Positions 29,437 to 39,141 of a DNA stretch of 64,000 nucleotides are shown here, in pieces. The DNA comes from Pseudonocardia nigra. Lineage in GTDB: Bacteria; Actinomycetota; Actinomycetes; Mycobacteriales; Pseudonocardiaceae. Location of the stretch: assembly GCF_019396355.1 (NCBI RefSeq), contig NZ_JAHKRK010000010.1, positions 16,527 through 80,526 on the forward strand. The letters are read 5' to 3'. The notes beneath the pieces are model-generated. The model searched no databases, had not been told where the DNA came from, and saw only the letters and a program-made list of their open reading frames with translations. Positions within the stretch are counted from its first letter, which is position 1; each line of letters begins with the position of its first letter. Made by a program: the position numbers and the translations under genes.

Positions 29437-30420
29437 GTGGGACGCAACGCCGTCATCACCGAGGCGCTCGGCAAGCGCTTCGGCGACAAGCAGGCACTGG
29501 ACGGGTTCGATCTGGAGGTACCGAAAGGGACGGTCCTCGGGCTGCTCGGCCCGAACGGGGCGGGCAAGACCACCGCCGTGCGCGTACTCACCACGCTGCT
29601 GCGCGCCGACGCCGGACGCGCCGAGGTAGCGGGCTTCGATGTCGCCCGCGAGCCCGCGAAGGTGCGCCGGCACATCGGGCTGACCGGGCAGCAGCCCACC
29701 GTCGACGACATCCTCACCGGCCGCGAGAACCTGATCATGTGGGGCAGGCTCTTCCACCTCTCGGCCCGGGCCGCGGCCCGCCGGGCTGACGAGCTGCTCG
29801 AGCAGTTCGCGCTGACCGACGCCGCGCACCGCAGGGCGAAGCACTACTCGGGCGGGATGCGCCGGCGCCTGGACATCGCGAGCAGCCTGGTCCTCGCCCC
29901 GCGCGTGTTCTTCCTCGACGAGCCCACCACGGGTCTCGACCCACGCAACCGCGGTGAGGTGTGGCACGCGCTGCGCGGGCTCGTCGCGGGCGGCACCAGC
30001 GTCCTGATGACCACCCAGCACCTCGACGAGGCCGACCAGCTCGCCGACCGGATCGTGGTGATCGACGGCGGCCGCACGGTCGCGGAAGGCACGCCGTCGC
30101 AGCTCAAGTCCCGGATCGGGGGCGACCGCATCGACGTGACGATGCGGGACGAGCGCGACGTCGCGGCCGCCGCGGCGCTGCTCGCCCGCAGCACGGGCGC
30201 CGACCCCGAGGTCGATGCCCCGCTGCGCCGGATCAGCGCCCCGGCGCGGAAACGGGTCGCCGCGCTCACCGAGGTGGTGCGGGCGCTCGACGACGCGGGT
30301 CGCGCGGCCGAGGACATCGGCGTCCGCCGCCCGACCCTCGACGAGGTGTTCCTGCACCTCACCGGGCACCCGGCCGAGAGCGCCACCCCCGCCGGACCGA
30401 GAATCGAGGTGCCCACATGA
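29437..30420 (+). CDS. DrrA-type ABC exporter ATP-binding protein
   Basis: A 327-residue ATPase with Walker A LLGPNGAGKTT, signature YSGGMRRRLDIA, Walker B FFLDEPTTGLD and a C-terminal regulatory domain like that of daunorubicin-resistance DrrA proteins. GTG 29437 follows GGGAGGA by about 4 nt; ATG 29425 is an alternative but lies on the operator edge. The stop overlaps the permease start (ATGA). It would power drug or lipid export with the next gene. Confidence 0.92.
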   Translation: MGRNAVITEALGKRFGDKQALDGFDLEVPKGTVLGLLGPNGAGKTTAVRVLTTLLRADAGRAEVAGFDVAREPAKVRRHIGLTGQQPTVDDILTGRENLIMWGRLFHLSARAAARRADELLEQFALTDAAHRRAKHYSGGMRRRLDIASSLVLAPRVFFLDEPTTGLDPRNRGEVWHALRGLVAGGTSVLMTTQHLDEADQLADRIVVIDGGRTVAEGTPSQLKSRIGGDRIDVTMRDERDVAAAAALLARSTGADPEVDAPLRRISAPARKRVAALTEVVRALDDAGRAAEDIGVRRPTLDEVFLHLTGHPAESATPAGPRIEVPT

Positions 30421-31238
30421 CCACGATGACCGTCCCCCCGGGAGCGGACCAGCTGCGCTGGGTGCTGTCCGACTCCTGGACGATCGCCCGCCGTGACCTG
30501 CTGCATTGGGTGCGCAACCCGAGCGTGATCATCTCGAGCGTCGCGTTCCCCGTGATGTTCGTGCTGCTGTTCGGCTACGTGTTCGGCAGCGCCATCGCCG
30601 TGCCGGGTGGGGGCGACTACCGCGAGTTCCTCATGCCGGGCATGTTCGCCCAGGCGATGGTGAACGGGGCCGCCGCCACCGTTGCCGTGGTCGCTGCGGA
30701 CCGGGCGCGGGGAGTGACCGACCGGTTCCGGTCGATGCCGGTGGCCCGCAGCGCGCCGGTGATCGGGCGCAGCATCGCCGACATGTTCGGTTCCGTCGTC
30801 GACCTGCTCGTCCTCGTCGGCTGCGGGCTGCTGGTCGGCTGGACCACGCGCACCGGCCTGCTGCCCACGCTGGCCGCGATCGGGCTGCTGCTCCTGCTGC
30901 GGTTCGCGATGATCTGGGTGGGGATCTTCCTCGGCCTGGTCGTGAGCCAGGAGGCCGCCGGGCTGGCCTGGGCGCCGCTGTTCCCGCTGACGATGGTGGC
31001 CAACACGTTCGTCGCGCCGTCCCAGATGCCGGGGTGGCTGGGCACGATCGCCGACTGGAACCCGATCTCGGCGACGGTGACGGCCACCCGCGAGCTGTTC
31101 GGCAACCCCGGCGCGGGGCTCGCTGCAACGTCCTGGCCGGCCGAGAACGCGATGCTGCTCGCGGTGCTGTGGCCCGTGCTGATCGTCGCCGTGTTCCTGC
31201 CGCTGGCGGTGCGGCGGTACCGGGCGATCTCGCGGTAG
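30417..31238 (+). CDS. ABC-2 type permease (DrrB-like)
   Basis: A 273-residue ABC-2 permease with six hydrophobic segments. The N-terminal TIARRDLLHWVRNPSVII and the loop YREFLMPGMFAQAMVNGAA are typical of DrrB-type partners. It is co-translated with the ATPase and likely controlled by the divergent TetR regulator. The exported compound is not known. Confidence 0.92.
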   Translation: MTTMTVPPGADQLRWVLSDSWTIARRDLLHWVRNPSVIISSVAFPVMFVLLFGYVFGSAIAVPGGGDYREFLMPGMFAQAMVNGAAATVAVVAADRARGVTDRFRSMPVARSAPVIGRSIADMFGSVVDLLVLVGCGLLVGWTTRTGLLPTLAAIGLLLLLRFAMIWVGIFLGLVVSQEAAGLAWAPLFPLTMVANTFVAPSQMPGWLGTIADWNPISATVTATRELFGNPGAGLAATSWPAENAMLLAVLWPVLIVAVFLPLAVRRYRAISR

Positions 31239-31260
31239 GCCCAGGGGGCGGCGGGACGTG

Positions 31261-31311
31261 CCAGCAAGGTGGCAATGCTGCCGTCCAGTGACAGTATTGC
31301 CACCTTGCTGG
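31261..31311. repeat. Intergenic palindrome, copy 5
   Basis: CCAGCAAGGTGGCAATGCTG at 31261-31280 pairs with 31292-31311 over 20 bp with one mismatch and an 11-nt loop. It starts 23 nt after the permease stop, between that gene and the doxX remnant. Confidence 0.85.
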
Positions 31312-31344
31312 CGTCTCGTGGACCCGGCGGCCGGACGGGACGGG

Positions 31345-31530
31345 TCAGACGGCGGCCGGGGCGCGGCGGGCCGTCACCGCGATCACGCCGACCAGTTCCC
31401 AGCCCCCGTCGGCGACGAACACCCCGGCGCCGACGTGCACGAACAGGGCCGCACCGAGCATGTTCAGCGCGACCAGCAGCCCGACGACCGCGGTGGCGTT
31501 CCTGGGCCCTCGGCAGCCGACGATCAAGGC
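31345..31530 (-). pseudogene. DoxX family C-terminal remnant
   Basis: About 61 residues read ALIVGC, then LVALNMLGAALFVHVGAG and VFVADGGWELVGVIAV, the conserved C-terminal half of DoxX-family membrane proteins. The N-terminal half is missing, and the similarity stops inside a palindrome at 31522-31578, which appears to mark the break. The usual ending after the last helix is replaced by TARRAPAAV. It reads as a decayed gene. From 31579 to 31721 nothing recognisable was found. Confidence 0.65.
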
Positions 31531-31578
31531 GCAAACGTCGCTGCTGGATCGGTCCAGAGCGACGTCAGCGCTTTGATC
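31522..31578. repeat. Imperfect palindrome at the doxX remnant edge
   Basis: GATCAAGGCGCAAACGTCGC (from 31522) and the inverted stretch ending CAGCGCTTTGATC (31578) pair with a few mismatches over about 26 bp around a short centre. Its core differs from the main eight-member family. It coincides with the breakpoint of the doxX remnant. Confidence 0.6.
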
Positions 31579-31721
31579 ACACGCGTGCCCCCGGGCCCGG
31601 GGAGTGCCACGAGGGCAGGTCCGGCTGCTCGCGCACCCACATATCGGCCAGAAGAGCGCATTCCTGCCAGGCGGACGGGCGCGGCGCGTGCGCGGTCCGG
31701 CTCGCGCCGGGCCGTCCGGGC

Positions 31722-32519
31722 TCAGGGCTTGCGGCCCACCGCACCGTACTCGTCCACATGGGAGGCCACGCCGATGTCGGTCGCGGCCGGCCGCCAGAAC
31801 GGGCACGAGACCACGCCGGGTTCGAGCAGCTCGAGGCCGTCGAAGTACTGCCCGATCTGCTCCGGGGTGCGGAGGATGTAGGGCAGCGACCCCGCCTGGT
31901 TCCACATGTCGATGGCGGCATCGAACGGTCCGTTGTCGATCGTGCCGTCCGCGACGACCAGGTAGCTGTCCGACGGCAGCGCCTCGACCAGCCGGGAGAC
32001 GATCGCTTTGGCGTCGTCGAAGTCGGGGACGTGGCCGAGGATGTTCATGAGCATGAGCGCGATCGGCCGGTCGAAGTCGAGACTCGCCGCAGCGCGCTCG
32101 AGGATCCGGGCGGTGTCCGACAGGTCGGCGTCGATGTAGGTGGTGAAGCCCTCCGGCGTGCCCTGCAGCAGCACGCGCGCGTGCGCCAGCACCACCGGGT
32201 CGTTGTCGACGTAGACGATGCGCGCCTCGGGAGCCACCCCCTGGGCCACCTGGTGGGTGTTCTCGACCGTCGGCAGCCCGGTGCCGATGTCGAGGAACTG
32301 GCGCACCCCGGCCTCGCCCGCCAGGTGTTGCACCGCCCGCTTCAGGAAGGCCCGGGAGGACCGGGCGATGTCGACGATCGGCGGGAACATGTTCCGGAAG
32401 TCGTCGCCGACCTGCCGGTCGACCTCGTAGTTGTCCTTCCCGCCGAGCCAGTAGTTCCAGATCCGCGGGGAGTGGGCCACGGTGATGTCGATCGCGGGCG
32501 TCGACTGTTCCTGCGTCAC
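31722..32519 (-). CDS. S-adenosyl methyltransferase, DUF574 family
   Basis: A 265-residue protein of the DUF574 (PF04672) methyltransferase family, abundant in actinomycetes. The N-terminal signature DITVAHSPRIWNYWLGGKDN is diagnostic, followed by FLDIGTGLPT (SAM motif I), VYVDNDPVVLAHARVLL and LMLMNILGHV. GTG 32519 (VTQEQSTPAID) places the start just before the signature. Family members are linked to development and secondary metabolism; no specific target is known here. Confidence 0.92.
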   Translation of the reverse strand: MTQEQSTPAIDITVAHSPRIWNYWLGGKDNYEVDRQVGDDFRNMFPPIVDIARSSRAFLKRAVQHLAGEAGVRQFLDIGTGLPTVENTHQVAQGVAPEARIVYVDNDPVVLAHARVLLQGTPEGFTTYIDADLSDTARILERAAASLDFDRPIALMLMNILGHVPDFDDAKAIVSRLVEALPSDSYLVVADGTIDNGPFDAAIDMWNQAGSLPYILRTPEQIGQYFDGLELLEPGVVSCPFWRPAATDIGVASHVDEYGAVGRKP

Positions 32520-32592
32520 GGTGCGCGAGCTCCTGCCGTTCGGGTGAGTGCGTGTGCGTTCACCCAACCTAGTGCGTCCCGTGCCCACCGGT

Positions 32593-33426
32593 TCAGAACA
32601 AAACGGTCGCAAAACTGCCGATCTGCGTGAAGCCCACCCGGTCGTAGGCCGATCGGGCGGAGTGGTTGAAGCCGTTGACGTACAGGCTCGCGACCCGCCC
32701 CATCGCGGCGAGCCGCTCGGACACGGCGGCGGTGCCCGCGGTGCCCAGCCCGTGGCCGCGGCGCTCCGGGTGCACCCACACGCCTTGGATCTGCCCGACC
32801 TGCGCCGACAGCGCCCCGATCTCGGCCTTGAACACGACCTCGCCGTTCTCGAACCGCGCGAACGCCCGCCCGGCCGCGACGAGCTCGGCGACCCGGGCCC
32901 GGTAGCCGACGCCGCCGTCGCCCGCGCGCGGGTCGATGCCCACCTCCTCGGTGAACATGGCGATGGCCGCCGGCAGGTAGCGGTCCAGCTCGGCCGGGCG
33001 CACCGCGCGCACGTACGGGTCGGGGGCGACCGCGGGCGCCCCGGCCAGCACCATCAGCGGCTGGTCGGCGCGCACCTCGCGGGCCGGCGCCCAGAACGGG
33101 GCGAGGTCGTCCCACAGGGGCAGTACCAGCTCCGCACGTCCCACCAGGGACGAGCAGGTGCGCCCCTGCCGGCGGGCTCGATCGGCGAAGCTGCGCAGCG
33201 CAGCGCGGTCACCGCGCAACGGCACCAGGTTGGCGCCGGAGAAGCACAGCCCGTCGAGGCGGGAGCCCACACCCCACAGCTCGCCTCCGAGCCGCCACGG
33301 GTCCAGGCCCGCCACGTCGACGCGCGCGGCGACCATGCAGGCGGCCACCGGATCGCTCTCCAGCACCGCTCGTACCCCCACGCGGTCCCGGTCGTCGAGG
33401 AGCCGCGCTCCGGCGACACGAAGCAC
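32593..33426 (-). CDS. GNAT acetyltransferase with N-terminal DUF4081
   Basis: A 277-residue two-part protein. The N-terminal DUF4081 (LESDPVAACMVAARVDVAGL) is followed by a GNAT domain with the acetyl-CoA loop VWVHPERRGHGLGTAGTAA. GTG 33426 (VLRVAGARLLDD) matches the usual start of the family. A member of this family follows ispG in mycobacteria (Rv2867c after Rv2868c), and the same order is seen here, 54 nt apart. The substrate is unknown. Confidence 0.9.
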   Translation of the reverse strand: MLRVAGARLLDDRDRVGVRAVLESDPVAACMVAARVDVAGLDPWRLGGELWGVGSRLDGLCFSGANLVPLRGDRAALRSFADRARRQGRTCSSLVGRAELVLPLWDDLAPFWAPAREVRADQPLMVLAGAPAVAPDPYVRAVRPAELDRYLPAAIAMFTEEVGIDPRAGDGGVGYRARVAELVAAGRAFARFENGEVVFKAEIGALSAQVGQIQGVWVHPERRGHGLGTAGTAAVSERLAAMGRVASLYVNGFNHSARSAYDRVGFTQIGSFATVLF

Positions 33427-33479
33427 CCCATCACGATGCCAGACCGCCGCCCCGGTGCACACGACAGGATGGGTGCCGG

Positions 33480-34622
<1,143 letters not shown>

Positions 34623-34690
34623 GACCCCCAGTATCCCCCGCACCCGACCGGTCCCGCCGCCGACGGTGCCCGAGACCACGTCCGCATCGC

Positions 34691-34737
34691 GCGAACGGCA
34701 CGTTCGAACAAACCTATTGAGCGAAAGTGCCGTTCGC
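34691..34737. repeat. Intergenic palindrome, copy 6
   Basis: GCGAACGGCAC starts at 34691 and its reverse complement ends at 34737; pairing continues with mismatches towards the centre. It directly abuts the stop codon of the last gene of the catabolic operon and lies upstream of ispG, as expected for that operon's terminator. Confidence 0.82.
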
Positions 34738-35628
34738 TCAACTGAGCTGGGCGAGGATCTTGCGGAGCGTGTCCAGGGCCGCCGCCGTTTCGTCCCAGAA
34801 CACCATGTGCCCGGCGCCGGGGACCTCGACCAGGCGTGCACCCGGGTTCGCGGCCGCCGCCTCCGCCGCCCCCTCGGCCGTGACGACCGGGCTCTCCCCG
34901 CCGTACACGAGCACGGTCGGGGTAGGGACCTGCGACCACGTCGCGAAGAAGTCCTCGCTCTCGAAACCGGCGTGGGTGGCCGCGATCGCCTCCGCGTCGC
35001 AGCTCGACAGCCAGCGGGCCCGCAGCTCCTGCTCCCGCCGCGGCCAGCGCGGCCACGACCGGGCCACCTCGTCGGCGTCGGTGCCCCGCTGCGCCTGCTC
35101 CACCTGGCCGAGGAACGCCTCCAGCGTGGTCGGGTACGGCCCGCGCCCGGGCCCGCTCATCGGCGGGTCGACGAGCACGGTGCCCCGCAGCGGCACGCCC
35201 AGGCATGTCCGGTGGCTGAACGCCGTCGCGGAGCAGGCGGACAGCCACCGGTGACTCAGCAGTGCCGCGGTGACGGCCGCGATCCGGGCGCCCATCGAGT
35301 GCCCGAGCAGCAGCGGCCGGTCCAGGCCGAGCCCGTCGAGCACGGCGACGGTGTCGTCGGCGTAGTCCTCGAGCGTGTACGACTTGCCCGAGTCGGAGAG
35401 CCCCCGGCCGCGCACATCCACGACGATCGGCCGGACGAGGTCGGTGAGCTCCCGCGCCACGAAGTCCATCGTCACCGCCGGGCTCGTGATGCCGGGCAGC
35501 ACGACGAGCGGCACGCCGTCGCCGCCGTAGTCGAGGACGTGCAACCGCAGGTCGCCCGAGCGCACCCAGCGCGACACGGCGGGCACCTCGGCGAGGTCGG
35601 CCAGCGCGGACTGCAGGACGGCCCTCAC
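34738..35628 (-). CDS. nicD: Alpha/beta hydrolase, probable N-formylmaleamate deformylase (NicD-like)
   Basis: A 296-residue alpha/beta hydrolase. The nucleophile elbow is LLGHSMGAR (Ser), and the His lies in [46 protein letters not shown] and [17 protein letters not shown] resemble hydrolases found in nicotinate clusters. In the maleamate route this enzyme removes formate from N-formylmaleamate. Residues just after AAVTA hold an unusual extra stretch ([19 protein letters not shown]) absent from most relatives. GTG 35628 overlaps the nicF stop. The specific substrate is inferred from context. Confidence 0.75.
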   Translation of the reverse strand: MRAVLQSALADLAEVPAVSRWVRSGDLRLHVLDYGGDGVPLVVLPGITSPAVTMDFVARELTDLVRPIVVDVRGRGLSDSGKSYTLEDYADDTVAVLDGLGLDRPLLLGHSMGARIAAVTAALLSHRWLSACSATAFSHRTCLGVPLRGTVLVDPPMSGPGRGPYPTTLEAFLGQVEQAQRGTDADEVARSWPRWPRREQELRARWLSSCDAEAIAATHAGFESEDFFATWSQVPTPTVLVYGGESPVVTAEGAAEAAAANPGARLVEVPGAGHMVFWDETAAALDTLRKILAQLS

Positions 35629-36278
35629 CGCGCCACCTCCGCAGCCACGATCAGCCCGCGCAGGTAGCCGAGCGCGTCGTTCAGCTCGATCACGTCCCCG
35701 TACTTCGCCTGGATGTCGAACAGGTTGGCCTCGTGCGGCGCCTGCGCGCGGTCGCCCACGCACTCCCTCGGCACGAGCACGGAGAAGCCGCTCTGCACCG
35801 CGTCGACGGCGGTGGCCCGCACGCACCCGCTGGTGGTGGCGCCGCAGACGAGCACGGTGTCCACCCGCAGGCCGGCGAGCAGCGCGGCGAGCGTGGTCCC
35901 GAAGAACGCCGAGGCGCCCTTCTTCGTGATCAGGTGATCGCGCGGGTCGACCGGCAGCCGGTCGTCCACCGCGACGGCCCGGCTGCCCTCGCGCAGCGCC
36001 CGCATGCCCGGCGCCTTGGTCAGCCAGGTGACGGCGTCCCCGTCGGCCTCCGCCGGGGTGTAGGCGATCGCCGTGAACACCACGGGCACGCCCGCGGGGC
36101 GCCCGGCCTCGATCAGCTCGGTGGTCGCCGCGACCACGGCCGACAGGTCGGCCCCGGTCGGGGCGGCCGGGTCGGTGAACCCGTGCGTCAGGTCGACGAC
36201 GACGATCGCCGGCCGCGCCCCGCGGCGCACCGGCGCCCCGAACCCGGCCCGCTCGTACACGGCGTCCTGCGAGGTCAT
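35625..36278 (-). CDS. nicF: Isochorismatase family amidase, probable maleamate amidohydrolase (NicF-like)
   Basis: A 217-residue cysteine hydrolase with the triad Asp (IVVVDLTHGFTD, D29), Lys (LITKKGASAFFGT) and Cys (CGATTSGCVRATAVDA). The length and the TSGCVRATA loop match maleamate amidohydrolases, which turn maleamate into maleate and ammonia. Its start and stop both overlap neighbours (ATGA and GTGA), so translation is coupled. N-carbamoylsarcosine amidase and nicotinamidase share the fold; the cluster favours NicF. Confidence 0.82.
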   Translation of the reverse strand: MTSQDAVYERAGFGAPVRRGARPAIVVVDLTHGFTDPAAPTGADLSAVVAATTELIEAGRPAGVPVVFTAIAYTPAEADGDAVTWLTKAPGMRALREGSRAVAVDDRLPVDPRDHLITKKGASAFFGTTLAALLAGLRVDTVLVCGATTSGCVRATAVDAVQSGFSVLVPRECVGDRAQAPHEANLFDIQAKYGDVIELNDALGYLRGLIVAAEVAR

Positions 36279-36787
36279 GCACTCCTCCTGTCCAGCTGCT
36301 CCTGCAGCGCCGCGCGGCGGCGGGTCGCGCAGTCGTCCACGGCCTCGACGATCGTCTGGTAGCCCGTGCACCGGCACAGGTTCGACGCGACCACCTCGCG
36401 GATCTCCTCCTTCGTCGCCTCCGGCCGCTCGGCGAGGTAGCCCTCGGCGAGCATCAGGAACCCGGGCGTGCAGAACCCGCACTGCAGCCCGTGGTGGGCG
36501 GAGAACGCCTGCTGCAGGTCCGAGAGCGTCCCGTCGGGCGCGGCGAGCGACTCGACGGTGCGGATGTCGGCGTCCTCGGCCTGCGCGGCGAACATCAGGC
36601 ACGCCCGCATCGGCGCGCCGTCGACGAGCACGGTGCACGCCCCGCAGATGCCGTGCTCGCAGCCCACGTGCGTGCCCGTGAGGCCGAGGTCGTGGCGCAG
36701 CACGTCGACGAGCGTGCGGCGCGGCTCGATCGCGAGGTCGTGCCGCTCACCGTTGACGGTCAGCTCGATCAGCTGCACCTCGGTCAT
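36275..36787 (-). CDS. Molybdenum hydroxylase 2Fe-2S subunit (probable nicotinate hydroxylase)
   Basis: A 170-residue small subunit with a plant-type [2Fe-2S] site, GCEHGICGACTV plus a downstream Cys, and a second cluster domain with QCGFCTPGFLM and NLCRCTGYQTI. This is the electron-transfer subunit of xanthine-dehydrogenase family hydroxylases. It overlaps both the molybdopterin subunit gene and nicF, so the three are co-translated. It would pass electrons from the molybdenum site to the FAD subunit. Confidence 0.93.
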   Translation of the reverse strand: MTEVQLIELTVNGERHDLAIEPRRTLVDVLRHDLGLTGTHVGCEHGICGACTVLVDGAPMRACLMFAAQAEDADIRTVESLAAPDGTLSDLQQAFSAHHGLQCGFCTPGFLMLAEGYLAERPEATKEEIREVVASNLCRCTGYQTIVEAVDDCATRRRAALQEQLDRRSA

Positions 36788-39141
36788 GAGATTCCCTCCA
36801 GTGCTCGGTGGACGGTCTCCCGCGCGATCGGGGTGTCGTCCAGCTCGACGCCGGTGGCGCGCAGCGCGTCGTTCACGGCGTTGAGCACGGCGGCGGGCGC
36901 GCCGATCGTGCCGCCCTCCCCCGCGCCCTTGGCACCGTTCGCGGTCAACGCGCACGGCGTCTCCAGGTGGTGGATCGCGACGTCGGGGATCTCGGCGGCC
37001 GTCGGCACCTTGTACTCCATGAAGCTCGGCGCCTGCGGCTGCCCGGCGGCGTCGTAGGTGACCTGCTCGAACAGGGCCCCGGCGATGCCCTGCGCGATGC
37101 CGCCGCGCGCCTGGCCCTCCACGACCTGCGGGTGGATCGCCACCCCGCAGTCCTCCACGCACACGTACCGCAGGATCTCGACGCCCCCGGTGCCCGGGTC
37201 CAGCTCGACGACCGCCGCATGCGTGGCGTTGGAGAACGTGCCGTCGCCGCCGACGTCGAAGCTCGCGGTGGCCGTCAGACCCGGGCCGACGCCCTTGGGC
37301 AGCAGGTGCGCCCGCAGGTAGGCGACGTCGGCGAGCTCGGCGAACGACAGCCGCCGACCCGGGTCGTCCCGCAGCCGCACCCCACCCGCGCCGTCCAGCT
37401 CGCAGGCGTCGACGTCGGCCTCCAGCAGGTGCGCCGCGATCTCCCGCAGCTGCTCCCCGAGCTGGACCGACGCCGCCGCGACGGCGCTGCCGCCGATCGT
37501 GATCGAGCGGCTGGCGAACGAGCCCCAGCCGTAGGTGATCCGGTCGGTGTCACCCTGCACGATCTTGACCTGGGCGATGTCGAGCCCGAGCCGGTCGGCC
37601 ACGATCTGCGCCATCGTCGTCTCGTGGCTCTGCCCGTGGCTCATCGTCCCGGTGGTGACGCTGACGGTGCCCGAGGTGTCCATCCGGATCTCGGAGATGT
37701 CGAACCCGGGCACCACCTGCATCTTCCGCTGCGCGAACGCGCACGAGCCGTAGCCGGTGCGCTCGGAGAAGCAGGCGTAGCCGATCCCGATGATCCGATC
37801 CGAGTCGCGCACGTCGTACCAGCCCTCGTCCCGCACCACCTGCTCGCAGAGGTCGAGCGACTCGCGGTAGGAGCCCGGGTCGTAGGTGATCCCGTTGACG
37901 CCGGTGTAGGGGAACACCGTGATGACGTTGCGGCGCCGGACCTCGACGGCGTCCATGCCCAGCTCGCGGGCGGCGCGCTCCATGAGCCGCTCCATGACCA
38001 TCACGTACTGCGGGCGGCTCACCCCTCGGTACGGTGCGGTGGGCGCCTTGTTCGTGGTGACGGCGCGGCCGCGCACCCGGTAGGCGGGCACCCGGTACAC
38101 CGACGGCATCTCCGCCGAGGCCATCAGCGGCTCGATGCCCGCCGTGAACGGGTAGCAGGAATAGGCGCCCATGTCGCACACGACGTCGGCGTCGAGGGCG
38201 AGGATGCGGCCCTCGGCGTCGAACGCTGCGCGCACGTCGTAGCGCTGCTCCCTGGCGAGGAACGCCGCGGTGAGCGCGTCCTTGCGGTCCTCGATCCACT
38301 TCACCGGGCGGCGCAGGCGCAGCGCGGCAGCGGCGGCCGCGATCTCCTCGCGCCCCACCACGCACTTCTGCCCGAACCCGCCGCCCATGTCCGGGACGGT
38401 GACCCGGACCTGCTTCTCGTCCAGCCCGACGCAGCCGGCGAGCACGGTCCGCACCTGGTGCGGCACCTGTGTGGCGGTCTGTACCCGAAGCTGCTCGTCG
38501 CGGTCGTCGAAGGAGGCGACGACGCCGCGGGTCTCCAGCGGCAGCGCGTTCTGCCGGCCGGTCTTCGTCCGCACCCGGACGACGCACGGCGCCTCGGCGA
38601 AGACGTCGTCGATGCCCTCGGTGGCGAACAGCGAGACGTCCACCAGCGTGTTGCGTGGCGCCTCGGCGTGCACCAGCGGGGCGCCCTCGGCGAGAGCGGC
38701 GGTGTCGGAGACGACCGGGTCCAGCTCCTCGTACTCGACGACGGCGGCCTCGAGCCCGTCCTCGGCGGCGTACGGGTCGCGGGCCACGACGATCGCGACC
38801 GGCTCGCCGACGTAGCGGACCCGGTCGCGGGCGAGCACCGGCATCGCGGTGGGCACGAACTCCTGCGGCGGCCGGTCGAGCAGCGCGGTGATGTCGCGGA
38901 GGTCCAGATCGGCCGCCGAGAAGGCGGCGACGACGCCGGGCACCGCGCGCACCTCGTCCAGGTCGACCGCAACGATCCGGGCGTGCGCCACCGTGCTGCG
39001 GACGAACTGGGCGTGCAGCATCCCGGGCAGCACGATGTCGTCGACGAACCGGCCCCGCCCGGCCAGCAGCCGCGGGTCCTCGCGGCGCGGGACGGACGCG
39101 CCGATCCAGGCGCCGTCCCGGCGGAAGTGCGCTTCGGTCAT
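36784..39141 (-). CDS. Molybdopterin-binding hydroxylase large subunit (probable nicotinate 6-hydroxylase)
   Basis: A 785-residue xanthine dehydrogenase family large subunit, with the N-terminal SVPRREDPRLLAGRGRFVDD, PDMGGGFGQK at the cofactor site and NGAKGAGEGGT containing the catalytic Glu. The CO-dehydrogenase loop AYRCSFR is absent (here APYRGVSRP), so it is not a CO dehydrogenase. With the 2Fe-2S and FAD subunits it should hydroxylate an N-heteroaromatic ring; the neighbours point to nicotinate to 6-hydroxynicotinate. No cytochrome domain is present, unlike Pseudomonas NicB. Confidence 0.85.
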   Translation of the reverse strand: MTEAHFRRDGAWIGASVPRREDPRLLAGRGRFVDDIVLPGMLHAQFVRSTVAHARIVAVDLDEVRAVPGVVAAFSAADLDLRDITALLDRPPQEFVPTAMPVLARDRVRYVGEPVAIVVARDPYAAEDGLEAAVVEYEELDPVVSDTAALAEGAPLVHAEAPRNTLVDVSLFATEGIDDVFAEAPCVVRVRTKTGRQNALPLETRGVVASFDDRDEQLRVQTATQVPHQVRTVLAGCVGLDEKQVRVTVPDMGGGFGQKCVVGREEIAAAAAALRLRRPVKWIEDRKDALTAAFLAREQRYDVRAAFDAEGRILALDADVVCDMGAYSCYPFTAGIEPLMASAEMPSVYRVPAYRVRGRAVTTNKAPTAPYRGVSRPQYVMVMERLMERAARELGMDAVEVRRRNVITVFPYTGVNGITYDPGSYRESLDLCEQVVRDEGWYDVRDSDRIIGIGYACFSERTGYGSCAFAQRKMQVVPGFDISEIRMDTSGTVSVTTGTMSHGQSHETTMAQIVADRLGLDIAQVKIVQGDTDRITYGWGSFASRSITIGGSAVAAASVQLGEQLREIAAHLLEADVDACELDGAGGVRLRDDPGRRLSFAELADVAYLRAHLLPKGVGPGLTATASFDVGGDGTFSNATHAAVVELDPGTGGVEILRYVCVEDCGVAIHPQVVEGQARGGIAQGIAGALFEQVTYDAAGQPQAPSFMEYKVPTAAEIPDVAIHHLETPCALTANGAKGAGEGGTIGAPAAVLNAVNDALRATGVELDDTPIARETVHRALEGIS

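Noticed and set aside
36784..39141. CO dehydrogenase large subunit
   Set aside because: The CoxL active-site loop AYRCSFR is missing (APYRGVSRP instead), and the neighbours are pyridine-ring degradation genes.
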